This document shows positions 1-12,080 of a DNA stretch of 64,000 nucleotides, piece after piece (position 1 is the first letter of the stretch; each line of letters begins with the position of its first letter). The DNA is taken from positions 22,585,116 to 22,649,115 of the forward strand of contig NC_067196.1 of the NCBI RefSeq assembly GCF_000699445.3, given 5' to 3'. The DNA is from Schistosoma haematobium (taxonomy: Eukaryota; Platyhelminthes; Trematoda; Strigeidida; Schistosomatidae). Below the pieces are notes generated by a model. It had not been told where the DNA came from. It ran no database searches and saw only the letters and a program-made list of their open reading frames with translations. Made by a program: the position numbers and the translations under genes.

Positions 1-1305
1 ATCCCAAATCTTATTGAAGACAATGTGGAGTATCCTTGCAGTTGTCGCTACGTCTGCGTTCAGTGCCTCTGCTGGGATGTTGTCCGGTCCTGCTGCTTTG
101 CCACTCTTGATTTGTCTGATGGCCATGCTGATTTCTTCAATTGTTGGTGAGCCAACATTGATTGGGAGGTCCGTGGGTGCTGCTTCAATGTTGGGTGGGT
201 TCAGTGGAGCTGGTCGATTCAAGAGTTCTTTGAAGTGTTCTGCCCACCTGTTTTTTGCTCTTCAATGTTGGTGATTACCTCGCCTCCCTTGCTTTTCACT
301 GGTCGTTCTGGTTTGCGGCGATTTCCAGAGAGTTTCTATGTCGTGTCATACAATTGTCTCATGTTTCCTTCTCTTGCAGCCTTTTCCGCCGTCATTGCTA
401 GATCTTCCACATATTTACGTTTGTCGGTTCTGATGCTCCTCTTCACTTGTTTGTTTACTTCTGTGTATTCAGCTTGTGCCTTGGCTTTTTCTACTCTTGT
501 TCGGCTGGTATTGATTGCTGCCTTCTTGTTCCTCCTTTCTTGAATCTTATCCAATGTATCAACAGTGATCCATTCCTTGTGATGGTGCTTCTTGTGACCC
601 AGGACCTCATGACATGTTGAAGTGATTGCTTCTTTGATCCCCTTCCAGTTGCTCTCCATAGTAGTTCCTTATCCATTGAGTAGATCATGAAAGGCCTGGA
701 ACCTATTGCTGAGGACTATCTTGAATTTGTTGAGTTTGTTAGTAACCTGAAGAAAGGCCGTATTGAACTTCTGTGATATTGTCCGCCCCATTGTCTCGTA
801 CTGCTTTAGTTTCAATTTCATCTTGGCGACCAGCAAGTGATGATCTGATGCTATATCAGCTCCTCTCTTGGTTCTCACGTCCTCTATAGTCCTCCTGAAC
901 GTTTTGTTGATGCAAATATGGTCGATTTGGTTTTGCGTGGTGTGATCCGGTGAAGTCCATGTGGTTTTGTGTATGCGTTTATGTGGGAATATGGTGCCGC
1001 CTATGACCAGTTTATTGAAGACACATAGATTTGCAAATCTCTCACCATTTTCGTTCCTTTCTCCCAGTCCGTGTCGTCCCATGATGTCTTCAGATCCAGT
1101 GTTGTCCGTTCCAACCTTGGCATTGAAATCTCCCATCAGAATGGTCAGGTCCTTTGTTGGGCACTTCTCGATGATTGACTGCAGCCTATCGTAGAATTGA
1201 TCTGTAGCTTCTTCATTGTAGTCGTTGGTAGGCGCATAGCATTGGATGATATTCATTGAAATGCCCTCTTTCTTTGTTTTGAAGGAGGCTTTGATGATCC
1301 TTGGT
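1..1305. repeat. Left arm of 1,305-bp inverted repeat
   Basis: Position p in this arm matches position 6123-p in 4818-6122 on the other strand. The proteins predicted from the two arms are identical on both strands, so identity is at or near 100%. The arm may continue left of the window. The spacer is 1306-4817. Confidence 0.92.
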
Positions 1306-1643
1306 CCATGAGATACCCATCCTATAAGCGCATTTTGCGCTTGTTTAGACAGCATCAATGCAACTCCTTGTGTATGTGGGGCATTTTCTTCTTCATGGCC
1401 GGAGTGTAACAGGAGCTCTCCTGAAGTTAGTCGTTGTTGTCCAACTTTTGTTCAATGTGTTTCATTGATCCCAAGCACCTTTAGGTTGTATCTCCTCATT
1501 TCTGCAGCAATTTGGAAGGCTCTCCTGGTGTCCCACATTGTACGAACATTCCATGTACCTAAATAAATGGTTGCTCTGGTTGTCAGAAGGGGCTTCGGCC
1601 TCGTAACTTCCGAAGGAATTCGGCTTACATCATGAAGCGTCAT
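1..1643 (-). pseudogene. LINE ORF2: endonuclease plus start of reverse transcriptase, broken
   Basis: The reading frame opens near 1643. It gives the endonuclease N-terminus (LGTWNVRTMW, then GINETH), is broken by a TGA where a Trp is usual in this family, and resumes at 1358-669. The resumed part carries MGDFNAKVG, the IDHICIN segment and an intact SDHHLLVAK catalytic motif. A second stop falls just after the endonuclease, near 669. The frame then continues at 659-336 as the linker and reaches the N-terminal RT block (KSGKAAGPDNIPAEAL) before the window ends. Stops and frame changes make it non-functional as read. The enzyme would nick chromosomal DNA and prime reverse transcription in the nucleus. 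Confidence 0.85.
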
Positions 1644-1826
1644 AGTTCTTCCAAAAGAAGACCTTCTGACTCCCAGGGCAGAGTTTAGAAGGTTTGAATA
1701 ATTTTTTCTGGTTAGCGTTTTTTTAGCGAGTTAGTTTTCTATGGGATGGGGACGCCAACCCCATGCCCGGCCCTCCTCCTTTATCCGGACTTGGGACCGG
1801 CAGTAGCCCCTGGAGGGACTCCAGTT

Positions 1827-1837
1827 ATTATTCGCCC
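1827..1837. repeat. Putative target-site duplication (11 bp), 5' side
   Basis: ATTATTCGCCC directly abuts the 5' end of copy 1. Its reverse complement abuts the 3' end of copy 2 (7499-7509). The two LINE copies therefore share the two halves of one insertion site. Confidence 0.7.
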
Positions 1838-4817
1838 AAATATTATTTATTCTTGGCAAATTACACTTGTGAAGATTTACACTCTAACTGAAGGTTACTA
1901 TTAACTCCTCTTTAAGTTAAGTGGTCTATCATTCAATATACTAAAAATTAGAAGCAATCACTTGAAACAATAGACCTAAGTCGTTTTCAAATCCACTGTT
2001 TTATTCTCTGTTTCTCAATTACTTTCCTTCATAGAAGGTTAAAACAAGTTGTCAGATTTGTTTTATTGTTATCTATAATCTTATGTAATAACAATTATGA
2101 AGTTGATGAAAAGTAATTAGAGATGCTGTTGCCAAAAATCCGTGGTTATTTTAAGTTATGCTTAACCTTCCTAATTCACATATAACCAAGTTTGATTATA
2201 TAAAGCCGTTGCTTTCTTACAACGTTTAGGGTCAAAGTGAACCTCGTTATTTATGTATATGAACGAATATGAGTTAAGTATGTAAATAACCATTTGTGGA
2301 AAGGACTTTTATCAAAAATACTTTGTGTTTACTGAACATGTTTATTCAATCCAGTAGAATGTCAAAATTCTTAATGTAACCGAAACTGTCACTGTGATAA
2401 TCTGCTCTACAAAACCGAAAGCAGAACGATACAAACAACTGAATTTTAGAAGATAGGATTACTCATTAAATGATTTAATAATTATCATATATGTATTAAT
2501 ATATATGTACAATACACGCTACGTAGATAGTGTTAATACATAACTAACTAAATAACAATTATTTGATCAGTGATAAAAGGAACAGAGCAGTGAAACGTCA
2601 TTTGTCAACACGATATATATGTATATACCACATAATGAACAAATCTGTCTACCTTGCATGATTAGAAAGTAAGTAATAGTATTTTTCAAGTTGTATTCAT
2701 TGCAATTTGCTCAAAGTTACAGCACCAAGGAAAAACCGGAGTTTGAAAATAGGTGTTTCGTTGTGGTGCAAGATTCATCGATGGTGAGCATCAGCAATTA
2801 TACCATGGATCTAAATAAGAACACTTTGGTCTCATGCCTAACGGGTAAAACTGTTGAGTTGGCGTCAAATAATTAAATTGCAAATTCAATTAATTTACGG
2901 TAAAGTGATGTCATCCAGTCACACTGATGACGAGTATTTCATTCTATCTGTTCTCGAACCCGACCATTTACGAATTCTCATTCAAACTTCGGGAACATCC
3001 TAAAGTGAGTGGCTGGTGAACTGACTATTGCAGTTTCAATTAAAGGGTTGTTATGATTTCTCTTATGACAACCCAGCTACTCTTATTGCTTAGTAATCTT
3101 GGACACTACTTCTCTCGACAAGTCCCAAAATCAGAACACAGTTGAACAGGTACCTAGATATATTCCAAATAACAAGGTTGGGTGGAAGTAATAATGTAAA
3201 TAAGAAAAACGTTAGTATATTTATAATTTTTGCATAAGAGGATTCCAGAGTCTTCTCCAAATCTCCGCTAGCGCTGATTGCCTAAGGAATAGTCAATCAG
3301 CGTTCCCGCACACAATCTCGCACGGAGTATGCCTTAATCCAATCTATATCGCACTAACAAGAGGGTATTGTGGAGATTGGTTTAATTTGTTACATTAGGT
3401 ATATTATTATCATGTTTGTAAAGAAGTAGTTTCAGACAACAATGGATTAATAAATTACATTCAATTAAGTATTGACTCTTAGCACTTTCGAATAGCTGGA
3501 AGACTTGAAAATTGTGGCAATCAGTGTATTTCGTAAAATAAAAAACATTTTGACTAAGGTGACACTCTACAGAATGCTTCGGAGAGTAAGACCAGTTATA
3601 AAATTACCCAAGTTATCTGACTAGAAACACTTCTAACGATCATAATTAAGTTTATTCGTCTTAAACATTTATTCTCTTGTAGTTTACATCATGTACTGAT
3701 ATTGATTTTTTAAAAAAACTATTGAAAACCAGAAATCATTATAGAGCTGTTTCGTCCCAGCAAAAAGCTCTTCAGCAGCACTCATCTATGATCCTAACGG
3801 GAATAAAACCAAGGACTACCGGTCACATGGCCAAATGATTCATCATATACTACAGATGTTCCCTAATGTACCAATTACAACTAAGTACACATTATTATTA
3901 TTATTACTATGAGAACTTTAATCATTTCATTTATTAACTACTATTTCACATTTACATAATTTTACCAAAAAAAGGACTATATGTTAATAAGAGGTCATCT
4001 GAATGAATTAATGTTTGTTTTTGTGATTAATTGTATCTAACGTACAATATTATCATTATTATTACTATTTTACGGATGATAATCGAATATGTTCATTCGT
4101 GAAATGAATTTTTTACTGAAAAAAAGTCATTAGAACGACTACATTTTTAGTAGATTCACTGACACTTGATGTTTTTTTATATTTTTTTTGTTTGGTAAAA
4201 AGTAGTGATTATGTATTTCTAATTTTACACCATTAAAATTAATTCATAACTACACACAGTTTGTGTATGAATGTGTAAATCAAATCAGATTAGTTTCCAT
4301 AACAAGAAATAACAAGAATAACACTATGAATTGATCATCATTCATTATTGTGATAATAATAATAATAATCGATCCAAATCGGTAGAGTTTAATCGTGCTG
4401 GGTGTACGGCAATTAATTCCTGATAGCTATGTTATATTATGAATTGTTTGAAGACAGAAACGTAAACTAGTAACTGATGATTCAATTATCTAAATGAAGA
4501 AAGCTTACCAACACCCAGGAGATCTAGAGGTTCTTATTGCCAATTAATTCCTTACTGAAATTAAACAATTACCCAGTAATTTTTGAGCTTAAATGATTGT
4601 TTAAGGTCAGTCTTTAATGTAAATTATACAGTTCAACAATCTCTACAAACCTTCTTTACAAATCATTTGAAATTAATTTAAAAATTAAGCAAAAAAAGCG
4701 ATCACAGTTTCAATTAGGATCACTAGAATGTATTTCATTAGCTTTTAATGTATTGGGTTAGATTATTTATGTCATTGAAGAAAACGTTCTTTAAGTACAT
4801 TTGAATAAGTAAATAAC
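1838..4817. other. Non-coding spacer between inverted LINE arms
   Basis: AT-rich sequence with no supported gene. A 61-codon frame at 2691-2876 has no recognisable feature. A perfect 9-bp hairpin stem (3272-3280 with 3294-3302) and a degenerate hammerhead-family repeat on the minus strand (about 3700-3840) are the only structures noted. Short ATT-type runs occur near 3893 and 4357. Confidence 0.6.
3700..3840 (-). repeat. Degenerate hammerhead-bearing repeat, second family
   Basis: On the minus strand a CTGAAGA element (3775-3769) is followed by GGAC and GAAAC (3753-3749), in the order of a hammerhead core. Helix II has lost pairing on its 5' side. The sequence after the core resembles that after the core at 13545-13625, so the two are copies of one family that differs from Sm-alpha. 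It is probably an inactive fossil. Confidence 0.45.
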
Positions 4818-6122
4818 ACCAAGGATCATCAAAGCCTCCTTCAAAACAAAGAAAGAGGGCATTTCAATGAATATCATCCAATGCTATGCGCCTACCAACG
4901 ACTACAATGAAGAAGCTACAGATCAATTCTACGATAGGCTGCAGTCAATCATCGAGAAGTGCCCAACAAAGGACCTGACCATTCTGATGGGAGATTTCAA
5001 TGCCAAGGTTGGAACGGACAACACTGGATCTGAAGACATCATGGGACGACACGGACTGGGAGAAAGGAACGAAAATGGTGAGAGATTTGCAAATCTATGT
5101 GTCTTCAATAAACTGGTCATAGGCGGCACCATATTCCCACATAAACGCATACACAAAACCACATGGACTTCACCGGATCACACCACGCAAAACCAAATCG
5201 ACCATATTTGCATCAACAAAACGTTCAGGAGGACTATAGAGGACGTGAGAACCAAGAGAGGAGCTGATATAGCATCAGATCATCACTTGCTGGTCGCCAA
5301 GATGAAATTGAAACTAAAGCAGTACGAGACAATGGGGCGGACAATATCACAGAAGTTCAATACGGCCTTTCTTCAGGTTACTAACAAACTCAACAAATTC
5401 AAGATAGTCCTCAGCAATAGGTTCCAGGCCTTTCATGATCTACTCAATGGATAAGGAACTACTATGGAGAGCAACTGGAAGGGGATCAAAGAAGCAATCA
5501 CTTCAACATGTCATGAGGTCCTGGGTCACAAGAAGCACCATCACAAGGAATGGATCACTGTTGATACATTGGATAAGATTCAAGAAAGGAGGAACAAGAA
5601 GGCAGCAATCAATACCAGCCGAACAAGAGTAGAAAAAGCCAAGGCACAAGCTGAATACACAGAAGTAAACAAACAAGTGAAGAGGAGCATCAGAACCGAC
5701 AAACGTAAATATGTGGAAGATCTAGCAATGACGGCGGAAAAGGCTGCAAGAGAAGGAAACATGAGACAATTGTATGACACGACATAGAAACTCTCTGGAA
5801 ATCGCCGCAAACCAGAACGACCAGTGAAAAGCAAGGGAGGCGAGGTAATCACCAACATTGAAGAGCAAAAAACAGGTGGGCAGAACACTTCAAAGAACTC
5901 TTGAATCGACCAGCTCCACTGAACCCACCCAACATTGAAGCAGCACCCACGGACCTCCCAATCAATGTTGGCTCACCAACAATTGAAGAAATCAGCATGG
6001 CCATCAGACAAATCAAGAGTGGCAAAGCAGCAGGACCGGACAACATCCCAGCAGAGGCACTGAACGCAGACGTAGCGACAACTGCAAGGATACTCCACAT
6101 TGTCTTCAATAAGATTTGGGAT
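4818..6122. repeat. Right arm of 1,305-bp inverted repeat
   Basis: Reverse complement of 1-1305. The homology breaks exactly at the 5' truncation point of copy 2: base 4817 and the partner base 1306 disagree. Confidence 0.92.
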
Positions 6123-7389
6123 GAGGAACAAGTGCCAACAGACTGGAAAGAAGGACTTCTGATCAAAATACCGAAGAAAGGCGATCTCAGCAAGTGTGAT
6201 AACTACAGGGGCATCACTCTTCTCTCAATACCGGGAAAAGTCTTCAACAGGGTATCGTTAAACAGGATGAAGGACTGCGTAGACACCCAACTTCGTGACC
6301 AACAGGCAGGATTCCGTAAGGATAGATCGTGTACAGACCAATTCGCAACTCTACGGATCATTGTGGAACTATCAATTGAATGGAATTCATCACTCTACAT
6401 CAACTTCATTGACTACTAAAAGGCATTTGATAGCGTGGACAGAACAACACTATGGAAACTTCTTCGACACTATGGCGTGCCTCAGAAGATAGTCAATACC
6501 ATACAGAGTTCATATGATGAATTATACTGCAAAATCGTGCATGGAGGACAGTTGACAAAGTCGTTCGAAGTGAAGACCGGTGTTAGGCAAGGTTGCTTAC
6601 TCTCGCCCTTTCTCTTTCTCCTGGTGATCGACTGGATCATGAAGACGTCAACATCTGAAGGGAAGCACGGGATACAATGGACATCTAAGATGCAGTTGGA
6701 CGATCTGAACTTCGCAGATGATCTGATCCCAAACGCAACAACAAATGCGGGAGAAGACGACCAGTGTAGCAGCAGCCTCAACAGCAGTAGGTCTCAATAT
6801 ACACAAAGGGAAAAGCAGGATTCTCCGATACAACACAGAATGCACCAATCCAATCACAATTGACGGAGAAGTTTTGGAAGATGTAAAAACCTTTACGTAT
6901 TTGGGCGGCATCATTGATGAACAGGGTGGATCTGATGCAGATGTGAAGGCGCGGATCGGCAAAGCATGAGCAGCATATTTACAACTGAGGAACATCTGGA
7001 ACTCAAAGCAACTGTCAACTGCCAACACCAAGGTCAGGATTTTCAATACAAATGTCAAGACAGTTCTACTGTATGGGGCAGAAACCTGGAGAACTACGAA
7101 AGCCATCATCCAGAAAATACAGGTGCTTATTAACAGTTGTCTACGCAAAATACTTCAGATCCGTTGGCCGGACACTATTAGCAACAACGTACTGTGGGAG
7201 AGAACAAACCAGATCCCAGCGGAGGAAGAAATCAGGAAGAAGCGCTGGAAGTGTATAGGTCACACATTGAGGAAAGCACCCAACTGCGTCACAAGGCAAG
7301 CCCTCACATGGAATCCTGAAGGCCAAAGGGAAAGAGGAAGACCAAAGAACACAATACGCCGAGAAATGGAAATAGACATGAAAAAGTGA
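4867..7389 (+). pseudogene. LINE ORF2: endonuclease C-part, reverse transcriptase, C-terminal domain, broken
   Basis: Segments in order: endonuclease 4867-5454 (MGDFNAKVG, SDHHLLVAK); linker 5464-5787; RT 5901-6419, with GPDNIPAEAL, the GDLSKCDNYRGITLLS block and AGFRKDRSC; a TAA at 6417-6419 directly before KAFDSVDR; then RT 6435-6863 with GVRQGCLLSPFLF and the catalytic FADDL (about 6714). After that come a frame change, the TFTYLGGIID block (about 6880-6930), a stop near 6969, and the C-terminal part to 7389. At least five stops or frame changes make it inactive. Confidence 0.88.
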
Positions 7390-7498
7390 ACAAGAATTGG
7401 ATAGAACTAGAAAAGAAGGCCCAGGACAGAGTGGGTTGGAGAATGCTGGTCGGCAGCCTATGCTCCATTGGGAGTTACAGGCGTAAGTAAGTAAGTAA

Positions 7499-7720
7499 GG
7501 GCGAATAATTGTTTTCAATAACTTCAACATCAGTCTCCACAGTTACAAGTACGTAATTATTGTATTACTTTCATAATGACCAAAATAAAGTATTCATTAA
7601 TGAATTTAACAATGTTATATGTTGAACCCGGGGAACTTTATCATCTTTCACGACATAAATACTTCAAGATACTGTCATTGGTAAATTGGAAACGTCATTT
7701 AATACAGGTCAGAATGATTT
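7499..7720. repeat. Repeat Y, part after the LINE insertion
   Basis: The first 220 or so bases after the 3' end of copy 2 match, inverted and with moderate divergence, the stretch about 9070-9311. In that second copy the insertion-site sequence is uninterrupted and continues into a match for 1827-1855. Y is thus the host sequence into which the full LINE once inserted. Confidence 0.7.
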
Positions 7721-7801
7721 ATAGTAGTTTCAAAGCATAACCACGATAACAGCAAAACAACACATCATGTGAATAAAATGCATAGTAGGAAAATTTCGCC
7801 T

Positions 7802-8917
7802 CATCAATGCCTGTAGTTCTTCTGGGGTTATTGCCAGTCCCAAGTCCTGAAAAAGGAGGAGGGGTGATGATTGAGTCAGCAATCCTATCCTATAGAAAAC
7901 AACTATGCTAAAAAACGTTAATCAGAAAAATAATTTAAATCATTTAATGTCTGCCCAGTCTGGGTCCAGAAGCTGTCAGATACATTCTAAGCGAAGAGCT
8001 GTGTCGAACAACGCTGTTTACTTTTCCCCTTGTCTTTCTTCTGGTGGTCGGTAGGATTTCCGAGACCTTTACAACTGAGGGGAATCACGGATTACAATGG
8101 ATAGTTGAGATATGTCTGGACGATTTGGACCTTGCAGATGACCTAGCTCTTCTATCCCATACAGTGCAACAAATTTAGGTGAAGACAGCTAGTGTAGCAG
8201 CAGCCTCTGTATCAATAGGCCTCAACATACGCAAGAGAAAAACAAGATCATGAAATACAACACAGAGAACACCAACTCAATCATACTTAATGAAGAAATT
8301 CTGGAACAGGCGAATTTTTACATACTTTGGAACGATCATCGATAGACAAGGAGAATTTGATGAAGATGTAAGTACACGGATTGGCAAAGTAAGGACAACA
8401 TTCCTACAGTTGAGGAACATATAGAACATATGGAACAACTGACAGTCAACATCAAAGTGAGAATCTTCTATACGAACGTCAAGTCAGTTCTACTATACTG
8501 AGTTGAAACTTGGAGAACTACCACAACCATCATCAGAATAGTAAAGGTATTTATAAACAATTGTCTATGCAATATACTGAATGTCAGTTGACCGGATACC
8601 ATCAGAAATAGTCCACTGTGTTAGGGAACAAACTAGCTTCCATCTGAAGTGGAAATTAGGAAAAGATGTTTGAGGTTGGTGAGACATATATTGTGGAAAC
8701 CATTGGATTGGATCATGAGACAAGTGCTAACTTGGAATCTTGAAGGTGATGGGGAAAGCGGTAGGTCAGGGAACACATTGAATGGTGACTTGGAGGTAGA
8801 TATCAAAATAATGAATGGGAACTGGAAGTGATTGTTGAGATCAGAGTTTGATCGAGAATGTTGGTGTATCTCGTATGGTCCTCCACGAGAGGGAAAAGGC
8901 GTAAGTATGTAAAGAAG
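7802..8917 (+). mobile_element. Internally deleted RTE-like LINE (copy 3) with target duplication
   Basis: The 5' leader (about 7810-7920) resembles the reverse complement of 1690-1826. Near 8010-8030 it jumps to late RT sequence and then to the C-terminal region and the GTAAGTA-type 3' end. AATTTCGCCT flanks both sides (7792-7801 and 8918-8927). The copy is more diverged than copies 1 and 2 and has many stops; a 60-codon remnant at 8649-8831 carries the C-terminal domain. An internal deletion with both ends kept suggests it moved, or decayed, as a non-autonomous derivative. Confidence 0.78.
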
Positions 8918-9069
8918 AATTTCGCCTATTTGTTGTACATAATAAAGATAACATATGTTACATTCACAATGTTATTATTACTATAATTATAATTATCATT
9001 TTCATCATTAATACCTCCCTTAACTGGTGAAAATTCTCCTACATACAATTTATTTTACTACTGTTATTA

Positions 9070-9335
9070 TGATTATAATTTGACACTACTACACATCACT
9101 CTGACGTTCATTTCATGATCTTTCTAACTTACAAATGACTGCATCTTGAAGTATTTATCGTCGTGAAGGATGCAACAGTACCCTATTTTCAACATATAAC
9201 ATAAATAAATTCATTAAGACTTGCCTTATTTTGACCATCATGAATGAAATACAATAATTACGTACATATAACTGTGGAAACTGATGATGGAATTATCGAA
9301 AACTATTGTTCGCCTAAATATTCTTTATTTTCGAA
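9070..9335. repeat. Repeat Y, inverted copy with empty LINE site
   Basis: Inverted relative to 7499-7720. Around 9301-9330 it carries the equivalent of the 11-bp target (ATTGTTCGCCT) once, followed by AAATATTCTTTATTTT. That matches the bases after 1837 (AAATATTATTTATTCTT). It therefore documents the pre-insertion order of the two LINE flanks. Confidence 0.65.
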
Positions 9336-9820
9336 TATTTCCATAATGATTTTTAAATTGTACTTTTGTTGTTATTTAATAGACTAAACTTGTTTTATCT
9401 AAATCAAATAGATAGTGATTCTATTATTCATATTTCCCTCAAAATATTTTCACCTTTTTATTGTGTACTTTATTCATTCAATTAAAATAGATAATTAAGT
9501 TAATTGACCAACGATAAGTTGAACTCTAAATATTATGAGTAAATATTTTGATGGGAAATTCGAGAAATGTATTTTCACCTTTGTATACCACTTCACATAA
9601 ACACTTATTCAAATTAATTTCAGTTACATCAATATCATTCAGATTAGTTAAAGGATTCCGATCATTTTTGTACCAAGGTTTGTCATTACGTAAAAGTTCA
9701 TATGATAAAATTCAGAAGGAGAATAATATTTTAATTTCACATGATATTGTTTGGCTTGTATCTTCCCATTGAGGTTTAAGACTGCAGTTGATCAGTCTGT
9801 TATTGGCATATGTGCATACT
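9336..9820. other. Non-coding, nothing recognised
   Basis: AT-rich. A 74-codon frame at 9548-9772 has no recognisable motif and I do not call it a gene. Confidence 0.5.
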
Positions 9821-9824
9821 GTGC

Positions 9825-10022
9825 GTATGCCTCGATATTGCACAAGCAAGTGGCTATCAGGACTCAGTAGCTGGGTGGATAACGTGATGGCGTTTGAAGC
9901 GAACGGTACTGAGTTCGAGTCCTAGAGTGAACATCAACTCTGAGATGCAGGTACATCCAGCTGACGAGTCCCAAACAAGACGAAACGCGTGTCCTGGATT
10001 CCAATGCTAGCCATCATCCATC
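9825..10022 (+). ncRNA. Sm-alpha-type SINE with hammerhead ribozyme, core intact
   Basis: A tRNA-like 5' half carries an A-box-like stretch (GGTGGATAACGTGATGG, about 9873) and a B box (GAGTTCGAGTCC, about 9911). It is followed by a type I hammerhead. Helix I pairs 9955-9960 with 9994-9999. The conserved CTGACGA lies at 9961-9967 and GAAA at 9982-9985. The GTC cleavage triplet is at 9991-9993. Helix II is short: GTC 9968-9970 pairs with GAC 9979-9981, with a C-A mismatch next to it. Helix III is a two-base stem closed by a tetraloop. This is the layout known from schistosome Sm-alpha satellite/SINE ribozymes, which self-cleave pol III transcripts. Confidence 0.88.
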
Positions 10023-12080
10023 ATTGCTTACAGAATAAGAGTTTGTTTCAAATAAATTACACTAGAGCAAAATAAATATAATGGAACATATAAAGTGAAA
10101 GACGGATTCTTCATTTCTCAACAGGCTTATTAAGGAACGAATAACTAAAAATCATGTGACGAAAGATCAACTTCCAAGATTTTGAATGAAATTCTGCTAA
10201 GAGTTCCTTCTTCTGTGTATTCTTGAAGTGAATATGCTTCAGAATCTTTAACGATTGAGAGCTGTTAATGTATCCAGTGAATAAAGTATTAACTGGTTAA
10301 TCTGTCCGAAATATCAATTATTAGTTATGTAATATGCATAATAAATATAGAATAATATTTAATTGAGATCTATATGTTAATTAATGGTCTAAATCATATC
10401 AATTAAACTGTAGGAAATTTAATGAACAATCGACTGTAAATAAATCCCTATAATTTTGTTAAACTGGCCTATGCAAATGACGATAAAAACGCGATCACTA
10501 AAACTAAATGAACATTGTACAGTCATTTTGTTGTAGTATGAAACATAACACTGAATACCTACACAATTCAAAAATCAAACAAAGTACCTCCCGACTTTAT
10601 AGTGAGCATGTTATTTGTAAATTTCTGGCTTGTTATTTACTAGTTCATGCTCCTAGTTTCTATATAACGTTACTGAAGTTTTGTTTTCCAAGTCAAACCC
10701 ATAATACTATAAGATTATTTGTTACTGACCATAAAATTACTTCCCCAGGAATTCGAATGATTTATTTCACACTAATGAATATCAAGTTACCATACTCTTC
10801 CGAGCGCTGTTACCATTTACTTTACCCGAGAAAATACCTACTTGTGTTCAAATAAAAAGAGCTCAATAATGAAGTTATTCAAAAGAATTATTCTCTCAAA
10901 CATTCTTTGTATTCGGAAACGTATTTAACTGATAGGCCATTGACGAACCCATCATTCAGTAGGAAGGAAAATTTATGGTGTTGTCTTAGTTACTTTAAAC
11001 TTGATAAATATCTCCACTGTGTATAGAATCACCAAAATACTTCACTAAGTAGACAAATGACAGTAAGCAAAATGAATAATTATAGTTTTATGCACTCAAA
11101 TGTGAATTTAAAACTAGTTTACTCAATAAGCACGTCTCAATGGTTCACATAAAATAGATATTTTTGTCTGATTTGTATTGGTTAGATTACAAAGGCTATT
11201 TAATGTACGTAAAATAGTGGGGTAGCAAGTCTCCTTGATGTGTACAGTGTTTGTAAGCGATTATCTGTAATTATTATATCTCTATAATGGTCAGTAATCC
11301 TTATAAGGTGCATTCCAGAAACGCCTTGACACACTTATCTTTCACGTTAGGATTAATTGTCATAATCAAAATGGTACTTATATTTAGTTCAGATACACCT
11401 CAAAATCAGTCGCACTACGTCCCATTTATCATACGTTTCGTCTTGGTAATACTACATATAAATGATAAAGCAACTTGATCTATAGAATTCTTTCATTACT
11501 AAAGGAACTTCAGAAATATGACACTGGTCACCATACAGTAATCAGTCTTGAGGTCTGTCGTAACCCAAGTAACCCATTGGGTAGCTAAGTTGTCATACTT
11601 TTCCAAGTGCTGTATTGAAGATTTTCTATATAACAAATTACTCTACTCGAGAAAATACCTACTTATGCTCAAATCAAAATCAAAAACTACTACTCATACT
11701 ACTATTACTACCACTACTAACATTACCACTATACAATGAAATCTATTCTATATTTCTTCATTATTTAACTATCCAAAACTTATTGTATATGTTAATTAAT
11801 TTTTAATTTTCACTAGTGTATATTTTCAAAGTTCACAAGTGAATTTTATGTATCAATGAGTAATCTTTGCCAAACAACACAAATGGTACTAACATGAAAC
11901 TAAACCTGTTACATTCACCTGAATTAGTCAGTGTGTATATAGTTACATTGAATGTTAAATGTGATAATGTTTGTTTTTATAAATATACAATAAGGATTAA
12001 TTTATAAAAATTATATCACAAATCAATGGACAAAAAAAACAACTGACTACTTAAAATGTATAAATCATATTTTATTCAGT
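10023..12080. other. Non-coding, weak internal repeat only
   Basis: No gene supported. A diverged direct repeat of about 70 bp links 10785-10855 and 11596-11665; both contain CGAGAAAATACCTACTT. It is probably a fragment of an older dispersed repeat. Short frames here are what random AT-rich sequence gives. Confidence 0.5.

Larger units (their letters stand above)
1..1826 (-). mobile_element. RTE-like LINE, 5' portion (copy 1), cut by window edge
   Basis: Read on the minus strand, the element begins at 1826 with a GC-rich 5' leader (about 1645-1826). It runs through an apurinic-type endonuclease region into the start of reverse transcriptase and leaves the window at base 1. The 5' end is flanked by ATTATTCGCCC at 1827-1837. 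The reverse complement of that 11-mer flanks the 3' end of copy 2 at 7499-7509, as a target duplication would. Bases 1-1305 match 4818-6122 inverted, with no difference found in the parts compared. The clade call (RTE-like, possibly the SR3/Perere-3 group) comes from general resemblance and length; a phylogeny would settle it. Confidence 0.85.
4818..7498 (+). mobile_element. RTE-like LINE, 5'-truncated (copy 2)
   Basis: The element begins abruptly inside the endonuclease region at 4818 and runs to its 3' end, a run of GTAA units ending at 7498. It is followed by GGGCGAATAAT (7499-7509). The sequence left of 4818 does not repeat that 11-mer, so this copy has no target duplication of its own; the partner lies at 1827-1837 beside copy 1. 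Together the two copies hold the 5' and 3' ends of one insertion. Confidence 0.88.

Noticed and set aside
2691..2876. 61-codon frame in the LINE spacer
   Set aside because: Short, no motif, no splice context.
1..7498. Twin-priming (5' inversion during LINE insertion)
   Set aside because: In twin priming the inverted part abuts the rest and its inner end is not the true 5' terminus. Here 3.5 kb of other DNA intervenes and the 1.3-kb segment is duplicated, so recombination between two copies fits better.
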